A DNA stretch of 32,298 nt from Clostridia bacterium (GCA_030535375.1 JAUNJB010000005.1:1-32298), one strand, 5' to 3'; positions 1 to 7,600 are shown, counted from the stretch's first letter. Numbers and translations are program-made. The notes: generated from the letters alone by a model not told the origin.

Positions 1-17
1 TTTCTTACCTCCGGAGA
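1..17 (-). promoter_or_regulatory. Ribosome binding site of a gene cut off by the left edge
   Basis: On the minus strand the window ends with CTCCGGAGGTAAGAAA. This is a strong Shine-Dalgarno sequence with the right spacing for a start codon just outside the window. It lies about 140 bases past the stop of the TRAP small permease in the same direction, so a further gene probably belongs to the TRAP operon. The reading rests on the motif alone. Confidence 0.5.
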
Positions 18-157
18 GAAAATTTCCGGCCGTTAAAGGAAAGCCGCATGCCTGCGCATCCCGTCAACCGAAAAATTCCTGCATTCCAAGCCCATTTGCA
101 TGGCGGCCTGAAACGCAGGAAAATGAATTATTCGGCTATTGTTTTGGAGCCTTCTCC

Positions 158-652
158 TTATCCTCTGTGATCTGCGACAGCCTTCTTCACGCCCAGGACG
201 ATGTCCCGGATGAAATAGCAAAGCATCAAGGCGCTGTTGACGGGGATACAGAGATACAGCCACTTGGTGGAAATCTTGAGGATCGGCGTGAACTGCGCAG
301 CCTTTTGCACCAGGATAAACGAATAGTGGAAAAGGGAAACGATGAACACCGCGCCGAGCACGGAAATCAGAACGTTGACGATATCCATCCACACCTTGCC
401 TTCAAACTTCGTTTGCAGGATATCGACCTTGAAATGCTGTCCGTCGCGCGTGATCAGGGTGGACGCGGTGAAAATCATCCACGCCATCAAAAGCTCGACA
501 ATCTCGTCCGTCCAGGAAAGCGGAACCAGAAGGGGCGTAAAACGGATGATGACGCGAATAAACAGGATGATCGCAATCCCGCTGCACATGAGCACGACGA
601 GAACCTTGAGAATCCTCGCAAGCAATTCATCCACTGTTTTTAGCAATTTCAT
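158..652 (-). CDS. dctQ: TRAP transporter small permease (DctQ family)
   Basis: 164-residue membrane protein with four hydrophobic segments (about residues 15-35, 48-66, 85-110 and 128-150). The acidic stretch WTDEIVELLMAWMIF after the first segments resembles the W-x-E-E-x-x-R/E-x-x-x-x-W core of DctQ proteins. In TRAP systems this subunit pairs with the large permease DctM for sodium-driven import of a carboxylate-type solute caught by DctP. The start is the ATG at 652, preceded by GGAGGAGGAGAGCT. It follows the large permease with a 15-base gap, so the gene order is P-M-Q; most TRAP operons, and the other one in this window, are P-Q-M. The substrate cannot be told from sequence. Confidence 0.9.
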   Translation of the reverse strand: MKLLKTVDELLARILKVLVVLMCSGIAIILFIRVIIRFTPLLVPLSWTDEIVELLMAWMIFTASTLITRDGQHFKVDILQTKFEGKVWMDIVNVLISVLGAVFIVSLFHYSFILVQKAAQFTPILKISTKWLYLCIPVNSALMLCYFIRDIVLGVKKAVADHRG

Positions 653-667
653 AGCTCTCCTCCTCCG

Positions 668-1948
668 TCAACCGATCAGGCCTGGCAACACAGTGGAAAG
701 AGGCGGCCAGAAAGCGCACACCAGAAGCACCACAAAGATGCCGATCACGTACGGCAGCACGCCCTTCGAAAGCTTCATCAGTGGAACATCCGTCACGCTG
801 GAAACCGCGTAAAGGCTCATGCCGACCGGCGGCGTCAGCAGGCCGATCATGGAAGCCAGAATCATGATCACGCCAAACTGCACGTAGTCCATGCCGATTT
901 TATCGATAATCGGCAGGAAAATCGGCGTGGCAATCAGGATGACGGCGGTGCCCTCCAGGAACATCCCCAGAATGATCAGAACCGCGATGATGAGCAGGAT
1001 GAGCATCGCCGGATTGGTGGTGATGGAAAGCATGCCCTCGATGACCTGGTTCGGGATCTTCTGATGGATCATGAAATAGGCCAGGAAGTTGGCAATTGCG
1101 ATGATAAAAAGCGTCTTGCAGCTTGTGATGATGCTGTCGTAGATGATGTTGACAAGTCGCTTCATGTCCACCTGGCGGTAGACCACCATGCTCAGGAACA
1201 TCGCGTAGAATGTCGCCACAATCGCGGCCTCCGTCGCGGTAAACAGGCCGCCCCAAATGCCGCCGATGATGATGACAACCGTCATCAGGCTCGGAATGGC
1301 ATCAATAAAATAGCGCATTCTCAGCTTCCAGGGCATCTTTTCGCTGACCGGGAAGCCCTTCCGCTTGGAAATCACGTAGACGCAGATTGCCATCGCGACC
1401 GCCATCAGCACGCCGGGAGCAAAGCCCGCGGCAAACAGCCGCGCAACCGAAACGCTGGTCACGGAGGAATAAACCACAAACGGGATGGACGGCGGAATCA
1501 CGGGGCCAATGGTCGAAGAGGCGGCCGTGATGGATGCGCTGAACAGATGATCATAGCCCGAATCGTCCATGGCCTTCATTTCAATCACGCCCAAACCGGC
1601 CGCGTCCGCAACCGCTGCGCCGGACATGCCCGAAAAGATCAGGCTGGAAAAGATGTTCACCTGCCCAAGGCCGCCCGGCCAGTGGCCTACGCAGGCCTTG
1701 GCAAAGTTGAAAATGCGGTCGGTGATGCCGCCGGTGTTCATCAGATTGCCGGCGAGGATGAAAAACGGAATGGCCAGCATGGTGAAGCCCGTCGTGCCGT
1801 TGTAGATGCGCTGCGCCATGACGGGCAGAATTTTCGAGAAGCCAAGCGCGGCAAAAACGCCCTCGCTTGTAATGCCCATCGCGACGCATACGGGCACGCC
1901 GACAATCATGAGCCCTACAAGCAGAACGCATACGATCAACGCGATCAT
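668..1948 (-). CDS. dctM: TRAP transporter large permease (DctM family)
   Basis: 426 residues with about twelve hydrophobic segments, the usual length for DctM. Family motifs visible: AIPFFILAGNLMNTGGIT near residue 60, FSGMSGAAVADAAGLG near 110, the GPVIPPSIPFVVY loop near 150, and LLTPPVGMSLYAVSSV near the C-terminus. It forms the ion-coupled transport channel and works with the small permease and the binding protein. The ATG at 1948 is preceded by AAAGGAGGGG at good spacing. It is the second gene of a leftward operon, after a 110-base gap from dctP that holds a perfect hairpin, so it may be expressed at a lower level than the binding protein. Confidence 0.95.
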   Translation of the reverse strand: MIALIVCVLLVGLMIVGVPVCVAMGITSEGVFAALGFSKILPVMAQRIYNGTTGFTMLAIPFFILAGNLMNTGGITDRIFNFAKACVGHWPGGLGQVNIFSSLIFSGMSGAAVADAAGLGVIEMKAMDDSGYDHLFSASITAASSTIGPVIPPSIPFVVYSSVTSVSVARLFAAGFAPGVLMAVAMAICVYVISKRKGFPVSEKMPWKLRMRYFIDAIPSLMTVVIIIGGIWGGLFTATEAAIVATFYAMFLSMVVYRQVDMKRLVNIIYDSIITSCKTLFIIAIANFLAYFMIHQKIPNQVIEGMLSITTNPAMLILLIIAVLIILGMFLEGTAVILIATPIFLPIIDKIGMDYVQFGVIMILASMIGLLTPPVGMSLYAVSSVTDVPLMKLSKGVLPYVIGIFVVLLVCAFWPPLSTVLPGLIG

Positions 1949-1982
1949 TCGGGAATTTCCCCTCCTTTGTCAGATAAAACGG

Positions 1983-2019
1983 AAAGGCAGCACCGCCTTT
2001 ATCCGTTGGTGCTGCCTTT
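1983..2019 (-). terminator. Intercistronic hairpin between dctP and dctM
   Basis: Perfect 12-bp arms AAAGGCAGCACC (1983-1994) and GGTGCTGCCTTT (2008-2019) around a 13-base loop. It is 40 bases downstream of the dctP stop and followed on the minus strand by CCGTTTTATC, a short T tract. It is best read as a leaky terminator or an mRNA-stabilising hairpin that gives more binding protein than permease, as is common for transport operons. Confidence 0.7.
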
Positions 2020-2058
2020 CGTTCGTGCAAATCCGTCGTGTCAGCGGCACGTGGAGTT

Positions 2059-3048
2059 TTACTTGGCGGTAGCCTCGACCATGGCGAGGAACTTCTGCAT
2101 ATCCTCTTCGCTGCCCTCGTACTCGGCGACAGCATCCCACGCCGGAGCCATGGCATCCTTGAACTCGGCCATGTCCACCTCGGTCACGACCATGCCGGCC
2201 TCGCTCAGCTTCTGAATATAATCCTGCTCGGAGCTCTGCACCTCGGCGCGCATCTGATCGCGGGCAACCGCCGAGGCCTCCTCGATCCAGCCGCGCTGTT
2301 CATCGGTCAGGCCGGTGAACCAGGTGTTGTTGACGGTGAGGTTGACGGCCTCCCAGGTGTGACGGGTCAGGGACAGATACTTCTGCTCGGCTTCCCACAT
2401 GCTGTTGTTGTAGATCGTGGAAAGCGGATTCTCCTGGCCGTCAACCGTCTTCTGCTTGAGCGCGGTGATCAGCTCGGAGAAAGCAACCTGCTGCACGTCG
2501 GCGCCAAGCGCCTCAAAGCAGGCCACCTTCTGCACCTCGCTGGGGGTGCGGATCTTGAGGCCGGCCACATCCGCCGGGCTCTTCACTTCGCGCTGGGAGT
2601 TCGTCAGGCAGCGGAAGCCGTAATCCCACGGGCCGACATTGTGCAGGTCGAAGGACTCCAGCACGCCGTCGGAAACCCACTCGGCGAACGGGCCGTCCAC
2701 CACAGCGTAAGCCTGCTCATAGCCGGAGTAGACATACGGAGCGGTCACGAGCGCGTAGCGGATATCGTACTTATCCAGGGAGCCCTGGGAAACCAGGCAG
2801 GCCTGAATCGCACCAAGCTGCGTCTGCTCGATCATCTCTTTGGCGTCGCCCAGCGCGCTGTGGCCCTGGATGTCGACGACGAACTCGCCGCCGGACAGCT
2901 CTTCGAGCTTCGCTTTGAAGGTTTCAGCCGCGGAGCTCACAGGCTCGCCGGGCGCGCCGAAGTGTCCCAGCGTGATGGTTTCCGCGCCCGCCGTCGCCGC
3001 CAGAAGCAGCAGGGACAGGGTCATGATCACCGTGAGAATCTTTTTCAT
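2059..3048 (-). CDS. dctP: TRAP transporter solute-binding protein (DctP family)
   Basis: 329 residues from the ATG at 3048, which is preceded by AGGAGGAGAAAC; a longer reading back to 3102 has no ribosome binding site. A signal peptide (KK, hydrophobic core, cleavage after ATAGA, about residue 22) directs export. It has no lipobox cysteine. DctP-family landmarks: the opening beta strand ETITLGHFGAPGEP, an alpha-beta core, the GLKIRTP segment with the arginine that normally binds the ligand carboxylate, and the VDGQENPLSTI segment. The TRAP protein catches a small acidic solute outside the membrane and passes it to DctQM. First gene of the leftward operon, behind a sigma-A promoter and a leader of about 200 bases. 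Confidence 0.94.
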   Translation of the reverse strand: MKKILTVIMTLSLLLLAATAGAETITLGHFGAPGEPVSSAAETFKAKLEELSGGEFVVDIQGHSALGDAKEMIEQTQLGAIQACLVSQGSLDKYDIRYALVTAPYVYSGYEQAYAVVDGPFAEWVSDGVLESFDLHNVGPWDYGFRCLTNSQREVKSPADVAGLKIRTPSEVQKVACFEALGADVQQVAFSELITALKQKTVDGQENPLSTIYNNSMWEAEQKYLSLTRHTWEAVNLTVNNTWFTGLTDEQRGWIEEASAVARDQMRAEVQSSEQDYIQKLSEAGMVVTEVDMAEFKDAMAPAWDAVAEYEGSEEDMQKFLAMVEATAK

Positions 3049-3229
3049 GTTTCTCCTCCTCATATTTGATGCCGGCAATATCGTGCACCGGCCAATATGC
3101 ATAAAGTTTCATTCCCGTCCCGCCGCTTCTCCGGCGATCAGGCGGTCAAACATGTGTTTTTCGATTGCGGCGCGACCATTTTTATCGATTCCAGGAAATC
3201 CAGGCAGATCCACACTTATCTAAGCCTTC

Positions 3230-3721
3230 TTAACGCTTTTTTAATTTCATATCTACGGTTATATCAGTATTCGCTACAATTGTCAATAGAAAATTCGTCA
3301 TTTTATACAAAGAAACAGGGATGGGCCAATGGCCTGCCGGCAGGGCGTTCACGCCAAACCGAAGCCGAATGGCCCTATCCCTGACAAACAGGATGGACGG
3401 AATATCGGTCATTGGATGCCGTTGGATTTCTTCCCGCTTTGTCGTGTCCTCCCGCGGCTCCATCCGGCCGGTAAACCGGTCGATGATTGCCTTTTGCGGT
3501 ATCGCCAGATGCCGTTGGTTTTCAGACTCATCCGGATAGAAGCGATCGCCCTTTTGCGCGCTGGCGACCTTGCCGGGATGCACAGCCGGCCTCCGAAGGA
3601 CGCCCTGACGCTCGTGGGGGCGAAGATCAGCGCATGTTTTGCTGCCGCAGTGTTTCAGGCATTTATTTTGCATGAATATGTTTTTGGCTTCTTCGATCTC
3701 CTTTTCGATCAACGGCCGCAT
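3230..3721 (-). CDS. Unrecognised open frame, possible small gene or gene remnant
   Basis: 163 residues, acidic and basic residues mixed, no membrane segment or signal peptide. The N-terminal half has cysteines and a histidine close together (CLKHCGSKTC near residues 21-30), as in a metal-binding knuckle. In its favour: GAGGACGGC lies just before the ATG, and the translation reads more like a protein than the overlapping rightward frame. Against it: no family is recognised, and the last 15 or so codons overlap the promoter of the next gene. It could be real, a decayed gene, or chance. Confidence 0.3.
   Translation of the reverse strand: MRPLIEKEIEEAKNIFMQNKCLKHCGSKTCADLRPHERQGVLRRPAVHPGKVASAQKGDRFYPDESENQRHLAIPQKAIIDRFTGRMEPREDTTKREEIQRHPMTDIPSILFVRDRAIRLRFGVNALPAGHWPIPVSLYKMTNFLLTIVANTDITVDMKLKKR
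3258..3286 (-). promoter_or_regulatory. Sigma-A promoter of the first TRAP operon
   Basis: On the minus strand TTGACA (3281-3286) is followed after exactly 17 bases by TATAAC (3258-3263). Transcription should begin near 3251, leaving a 5' leader of about 200 bases before the dctP start. Read directly from sequence. Confidence 0.75.
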
Positions 3722-3817
3722 GCCGTCCTCGTATGTTGATCAACCGGCGTCCTTCAAACAATGCGTCCGCGATGAAAATAATACGGTTCGTAAAGGCAAG
3801 CTGCTTTCAATCATCTG

Positions 3818-3846
3818 TTGACTTTCCGACACGAGTGTCGTATAAT
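3818..3846 (+). promoter_or_regulatory. Sigma-A promoter of the tetR-MBL operon
   Basis: TTGACT (3818-3823), 17-base spacer, TATAAT (3841-3846). The spacer is filled by the first copy of a palindromic operator, which is the typical layout of a self-repressed TetR gene. Confidence 0.85.
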
Positions 3847-3868
3847 AAAGAGACACAAGTGTCGGAAA
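3823..3868. promoter_or_regulatory. Twin palindromic operator, likely bound by the adjacent TetR protein
   Basis: Two copies of TTTCCGACACnnGTGTC face each other: 3823-3839 on the plus strand and 3852-3868 in reverse. Each core GACAC-nn-GTGTC is a perfect palindrome, centres 24 bp apart, one on each side of the -10 box. Binding would block RNA polymerase at the spacer and at the start site. TetR regulators usually repress their own promoters through sites of this size; that this TetR is the binder is inference. Confidence 0.8.
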
Positions 3869-3886
3869 ATGAAAGGGGTTGCGGCG

Positions 3887-4468
3887 ATGGGCAGGAAAGG
3901 GGAAGCGACAAAGGCCGCGATACGGAAAGCGGCGCTGGGATTGTTTGTCCAAAGAGGCTTTAAGGACGTGACAATGAAGGATGTTTGCGAAGCGACGGGG
4001 CTGAGCCGCGGCGGCCTGTATATGCATTACGGGAGCACCGGGCAGATCTTTGCGGACATCATCAATGAAATGATGTCGGGATTAAAGGATGAAGTCGCCG
4101 TGAAGCTGGAGCAGGGAATGTCCGCGACCGTCATATTGGATGAGCTCCTGGCGCGGTATCAGTCCGAAATGCTCGACAGAAGCGGCTCGCTGGGGCTTGC
4201 TTTTTATGAGTATTACAGCGGTATACCGCTGTCGGACGACAACGCCATGCTGAAGCAATACTATATTTCAAAGGAGATGCTTCGCACCCTGATTGAATAC
4301 GGGATCGACAGCGGTGAATTTAAACGGGTGAATGTCAATGCGGTGGTGGATCTGCTGCTTTTCTCTTATCAGGGTGTGCGGATGCTGAGCAGCATCATGC
4401 CGCTGGACGATGACGATATTCCCATGGGAATGATTCGCGAAATCAGAGGATGGATCGTCAAATCATAA
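3887..4468 (+). CDS. TetR/AcrR family transcriptional regulator
   Basis: 193 residues from the ATG at 3887, which has AAAGGGG eight bases before it; an in-frame ATG at 3869 lies on the operator and lacks a binding site. The N-terminal helix-turn-helix is clear: AAIRKAALGLFVQRGFKDVT, then MKDVCEATGLSRGGLYMHYG, as in AcrR and TetR. The rest is the helical ligand-binding and dimer domain, whose ligand cannot be predicted. It is the first gene of a two-gene operon with a PhnP-like hydrolase 24 bases downstream, and probably represses that operon through the twin operator at 3823-3868. The unlinked, leftward TRAP operon may also be a target, but its promoter carries no copy of the operator. Confidence 0.93.
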   Translation: MGRKGEATKAAIRKAALGLFVQRGFKDVTMKDVCEATGLSRGGLYMHYGSTGQIFADIINEMMSGLKDEVAVKLEQGMSATVILDELLARYQSEMLDRSGSLGLAFYEYYSGIPLSDDNAMLKQYYISKEMLRTLIEYGIDSGEFKRVNVNAVVDLLLFSYQGVRMLSSIMPLDDDDIPMGMIREIRGWIVKS

Positions 4469-4492
4469 GCCGTGTCGTGAGGTGAACGTGAA

Positions 4493-5317
4493 ATGAAGCT
4501 GAAAATTGTGGGGAGCGGTGGAATGTTTCAGATTCCCAACCCCTTTTGCAGGTGTCCCGTCTGTGAGGAGGCGAGGATCAAGCGGGGAAGATATGAACGG
4601 CTGGGGCCGAGCCTTTATATAGAGGACATCAAGATGCTCATTGACACGCCGGAGGATATCGGCGTCGCCTGTGACAGACAGGGGATTTCCGAGATCAAAT
4701 ATCTTTCCATCTCGCATAAGGACCCCGATCACACGAGAGGCATGCGCATCGTGGAGCCTCTGGGGTATAACTGCATCACCGATGAAGGGAATCCCATATC
4801 ATTCATCGCATTGCCCGAGGTAGTGGACGATATCAACGCGTGGAATGGCGATGGGCTGCATTACTATGAGGATGTTCTCGGGTGTATATCGATGATCAAA
4901 ACGGATGCTGTGAAGATCGGCGATATAGAATTGCGCCTGGTTAACAACAAAACGCATCGGGGGAATATGACATTTTATGTCATATCACAGGGAATGAAAA
5001 AGGCCATATATGCCTGCTGCGATGTGAAGCCCTTTGTCTTTAACGAGCTGTACTTCGATGCGGATGTGCTGATCGTCGGGCTCGTCTCTGATGACGGGAT
5101 ACTGAAGGACGGGTCCAGGCTTGAGGACGCGCCCTTCCGGGACGATATGTTTACCATGGATGAACTGATGGAGATTCAGCGCAGGTACAGAATCAAACGC
5201 GTTGTCGTCACACATATAGACGAGTATTGGGGAAAATCCTATGCGCGTTACAGAGAAATCGAGAAGGAGCTGGATCACATATCATTCGCTTATGACGGCA
5301 TGGAGATCGTATTATAG
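4493..5317 (+). CDS. Metallo-beta-lactamase fold hydrolase, PhnP-like
   Basis: 274-residue soluble protein. The start MKLKIVGSGGMFQIP and the nearby cysteines in FCRCPVC (residues 19, 21, 24) match the PhnP branch, in which cysteines bind a structural zinc. The MBL signature is present but altered: SISHKDPDH (residues 72-80) reads H-x-D-x-D-H where H-x-H-x-D-H is usual, so the third ligand position is Asp77 instead of His. Later ligand candidates are the His in NKTHRGN, the Asp in YACCDVKPF and the His in VVTHIDEYWG. PhnP cleaves cyclic ribose phosphates, but this protein has no phn neighbours, so a generic phosphodiesterase or related hydrolase is the safe call. It shares an operon with the TetR gene 24 bases upstream. 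Confidence 0.82.
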   Translation: MKLKIVGSGGMFQIPNPFCRCPVCEEARIKRGRYERLGPSLYIEDIKMLIDTPEDIGVACDRQGISEIKYLSISHKDPDHTRGMRIVEPLGYNCITDEGNPISFIALPEVVDDINAWNGDGLHYYEDVLGCISMIKTDAVKIGDIELRLVNNKTHRGNMTFYVISQGMKKAIYACCDVKPFVFNELYFDADVLIVGLVSDDGILKDGSRLEDAPFRDDMFTMDELMEIQRRYRIKRVVVTHIDEYWGKSYARYREIEKELDHISFAYDGMEIVL

Positions 5318-5645
5318 CCGCTAAAAAGGCGATGGCGTGCATTCGGGGGCGCCAGGATGCGGGGCGATGGGCGCATCATAATGCCCGCGGGCGGGGACTG
5401 GCGGCTCCCCTATGGTAAGCGGCTGCTTGGGCCATTTGCGGCGGGGCTATTCGTGTGTGTGAGAAAAGGACGAGCCGGTATCGGATATGCGCGCCATGGG
5501 CGGTAAAGCATATAAATGGATATGGTTTACTTGACATTTTTGCCAAAATCCGATATCGTAATAAGGAAAAAGAAAACACACAGGATATCAATCCCCCCGC
5601 GCATAAAGTGCGGGACGGTTGATCACGGGAAGGAATCTTAAAGCT
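5318..5645 (+). other. Intergenic region upstream of the YheO-type regulator
   Basis: Holds no gene I can support. It contains a promoter at 5531-5559, an 8-bp inverted repeat (TATCGGAT at 5479-5486 and ATCCGATA at 5548-5555) with its second arm entering the -10 box, and a 7-bp leader hairpin CCCGCGC/GTGCGGG near 5597-5615. The inverted repeat could be an autoregulatory site. No clear terminator for the upstream hydrolase gene is seen. Confidence 0.5.
5531..5559 (+). promoter_or_regulatory. Sigma-A promoter of the YheO-type regulator
   Basis: TTGACA (5531-5536), 17-base spacer, TATCGT (5554-5559). The -35 box and spacing are consensus; the -10 box is moderate. The transcript would start near 5566 and carry a leader of about 80 bases. 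Confidence 0.7.
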
Positions 5646-6329
5646 ATGAATTCGGATTATCAGCGCCTTATCAAGAGCATCATGAAACTGATTGCGGCAC
5701 AATTTGGAGAGAATTGTGAGGTGGTCCTGCATGATTGGTCCAATGAGTATGATAAAACCATCATCGCTATCGAAAACGGGCATGTTTCCGGGCGGCATGT
5801 CGGCTGCGGCGGCAGCAATCTGGGGCTGGAGGTGATGCGGGGAACGAGCGATGGCTCCAACCAGCTGAATTATTTGACCCAGCTGCCCGACGGCAGAATG
5901 CTGCGCTCGTCCTCCCTCTATCTGGAGGATGAGAATGGACAAAAGATCGGCGCACTCTGCATCAATTCGGATATCACGGAGTTTATCAACATTCAGCGCG
6001 TCGCCTCGCAGATTACGATGATTCCCGACCGGCTGAATGGCGATGGAAGCGGCACCAAGGAGCTCTTTACAAAGGATGTCAATGAGCTGCTGGATTATCT
6101 GCTCGTGGAGAGCGTGCATCTGATCGGGAAAATCCCCTCTGAGATGACAAAGGAGGAAAAGAAGCAGGCCATCTGCTACCTTGACCAAAAGGGTGCGCTG
6201 CTGATCACGAAATCCGGCCCGAGAATCTGCCAGTACTTTGGCATTTCCAAGTACACGCTCTACAGCTATCTGGAGGAAATCCATCAGAAGCAGCGCGAGG
6301 AGAAAAACGGGCAGGAAAAGACGGAGTGA
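5646..6329 (+). CDS. YheO-like PAS / helix-turn-helix transcriptional regulator
   Basis: 227 residues from the ATG at 5646 with GGAAGGA upstream; a TTG nine codons earlier lacks a good binding site. The N-terminal half is a YheO-like PAS domain (Pfam PF08348 type): the opening GENCEVVLHDWS, then the GxKIGALCINSDIT strand. The C-terminal third is the HTH_22-type DNA-binding domain, ending in the family's hallmark KSGPRICQYFGISKYTLYSYL. DauR, the regulator of D-arginine use in Pseudomonas, is of this family, and members often sit beside RidA, PLP enzymes and amino-acid catabolic genes, as here. It is probably the regulator of the ridA and TRAP-amidohydrolase genes to its right, sensing an amino-acid derivative. 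That link is inference from position. Confidence 0.88.
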   Translation: MNSDYQRLIKSIMKLIAAQFGENCEVVLHDWSNEYDKTIIAIENGHVSGRHVGCGGSNLGLEVMRGTSDGSNQLNYLTQLPDGRMLRSSSLYLEDENGQKIGALCINSDITEFINIQRVASQITMIPDRLNGDGSGTKELFTKDVNELLDYLLVESVHLIGKIPSEMTKEEKKQAICYLDQKGALLITKSGPRICQYFGISKYTLYSYLEEIHQKQREEKNGQEKTE

Positions 6330-6358
6330 TGCCGCGCGCGGAAGAATCTAAAGGAAGA

Positions 6359-6403
6359 AAGGCTGCCGGCCGAAAGCAACATGCTTTCGGCCGGCAGCCT
6401 TTT
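6359..6403. terminator. Bidirectional intrinsic terminator between convergent genes
   Basis: Perfect stem of 16-18 bp: GGCTGCCGGCCGAAAG (6361-6376), 7-base loop, CTTTCGGCCGGCAGCC (6384-6399). It is followed by TTTT on the plus strand and has AAAG before it, so it also yields a T-rich tail on the minus strand. It serves the YheO-type regulator from the left and ycxB from the right. Confidence 0.92.
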
Positions 6404-6419
6404 GTGTGATCTCCGATTC

Positions 6420-7028
6420 CTACCGGATGTTCTTTCTGGACTTGAACAGGGAGCGCAGGGAGACGTTATACCAGAGATTGAGCGAGGTAAAACGCAGGCC
6501 GGTTTTCTCCTCTAGATAGAGCTTCAGCGCGGGCAGCTGCTCCGTGCCGACACACGGCGCGGGGAAGAGAAAGGCCGCTTCCTGACTGATAAAGTAGTAG
6601 AGATCGCCCTTGGATTCGACCAGGCGGCGGCAGTCCTTGTAGAGGTGATCCTCTCCCGGGCCGGCGTCCCCCTTCGCGGTGACGTGTATCCGGTCGCCGA
6701 GGAATTCGAAGATTGTGCAGGGATACGCGCCGCCGGAGGATTCCACCTGCGCGATGACCTTTTCCGCGCGGGACTTGGCCGGCACATTCAAAAAGGCGAA
6801 GACGAGACACCCGTACAGCGAAAAGAGATAATTGAACGGCTCCGCGATATTTCCGATGAGATGTGTGCCGAGCAGCAGGCAGACAACCGCCGTGATGACC
6901 TGAACGATGCGCTGCATTTCATGCGTGGCCGCGTATTGCGTGCGCGAGAGCGTCATGACCGTCTCGCGGGAATGCTGAACCTCGAAGCGGAACTTGGCGG
7001 CGGCGCTCGCCTTATTGAGCCTGGCCAT
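6420..7028 (-). CDS. YcxB-like membrane protein
   Basis: 202 residues. Two adjacent hydrophobic segments (about 43-60 and 64-82) are followed by a soluble C-terminal domain whose ending (KDCRRLVESKGDLYYFIS, then LFPAPCV and LYLEEKTGL) matches the YcxB-like C-terminal domain: a short beta-rich membrane-associated unit of unknown role. Its ATG at 7028 overlaps the ridA stop as TGATG, which implies translational coupling to ridA. An upstream TTG (7034) would extend it by two residues but lacks a reason to be used. The pairing with ridA suggests a shared condition, but no function is established. Confidence 0.75.
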   Translation of the reverse strand: MARLNKASAAAKFRFEVQHSRETVMTLSRTQYAATHEMQRIVQVITAVVCLLLGTHLIGNIAEPFNYLFSLYGCLVFAFLNVPAKSRAEKVIAQVESSGGAYPCTIFEFLGDRIHVTAKGDAGPGEDHLYKDCRRLVESKGDLYYFISQEAAFLFPAPCVGTEQLPALKLYLEEKTGLRFTSLNLWYNVSLRSLFKSRKNIR

Positions 7029-7492
7029 CAGCAATACTCGACGAGCACTTCGATTTCGACGGCGATGTTGCCCGGCGTGGCATTGACGCCCATCGCCGTG
7101 CGGGCCGGCAGGCCGCGCTCCTCGCCGAAGAGATCCAGAAGAAGCTGGGAGCCGCCGTTGACAACCTGCGGCTGCTGGGTGAAATCATCCGCGCTGTTGA
7201 CAAATGCCAGCACCTTCACAAAGCGCTTGATGCGGTTGAGGTCGCCGAGCTTGGCGTCAAGGTTGGCCAGGAGGTTGAGCATGCAGCGGTAGGCGGCCTG
7301 CTGGCCCTGCTCTACGGTGAGGTCCGCGCCGAGCTTGCCGTCGATGCTGTCGCCGCAGAGCTGCGGGCCGCAGCCGGAGCAATACAGCAGATGATCGCCG
7401 AATTCCATGACCGGTGTATAAAGGCCGCCTTTGGCCGGGGGTGTCGGCAGGGAGATGTTCATTTCCTTCAGCTTGTCATAGACGTTGTTCAT
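7028..7492 (-). CDS. RidA family enamine/imine deaminase
   Basis: 154 residues from the ATG at 7492, preceded by AAGGAGGAAATCAAC. The C-terminal family signature is PARTAMGVNATPGNIAVEIE, with the arginine that holds the substrate carboxylate. It is longer than E. coli RidA (about 128 residues), as in the YjgF-like subgroup of about 150. RidA hydrolyses reactive 2-aminoacrylate and related enamines/imines that PLP enzymes release. It is divergent from the TRAP-amidohydrolase-PLP enzyme-M20 operon, so its likely job is to clear by-products of that pathway, or to act on an imine in it. It has its own promoter at 7601-7628 with a palindrome in the spacer. Confidence 0.92.
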   Translation of the reverse strand: MNNVYDKLKEMNISLPTPPAKGGLYTPVMEFGDHLLYCSGCGPQLCGDSIDGKLGADLTVEQGQQAAYRCMLNLLANLDAKLGDLNRIKRFVKVLAFVNSADDFTQQPQVVNGGSQLLLDLFGEERGLPARTAMGVNATPGNIAVEIEVLVEYC

Positions 7493-7600
7493 GTTGATTT
7501 CCTCCTTAAAAAGCACTGCTGTCATCGTCGGCGTTCCGGTGATGGAACAATCAACCAACGCAGACAAATTTTTAGATTTTTTCTGAAAACCGATGTCCAT

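Larger units (their letters stand above)
3049..3817. other. Long intergenic stretch between the first TRAP operon and the TetR gene
   Basis: The right end of dctP and the tetR promoter are about 770 bases apart. The left 200 bases are the structured leader of the dctP transcript, with GC-rich complementary stretches such as CCGCC and GGCGG near 3130-3160. Then comes the dctP promoter (3258-3286), in an AT-rich patch. The remainder (about 3300-3720) is covered by a leftward open frame that I do not recognise. I see no RNA gene or mobile element here. Confidence 0.5.

Noticed and set aside
2924..3112. Small leftward frame starting in the dctP leader and overlapping its start
   Set aside because: Tempting as a leader peptide, but it has no ribosome binding site and runs out of frame deep into dctP.
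3300..3739. Rightward frame of about 136 codons opposite the unassigned leftward frame
   Set aside because: No ribosome binding site, and its composition is less protein-like than the opposite frame.
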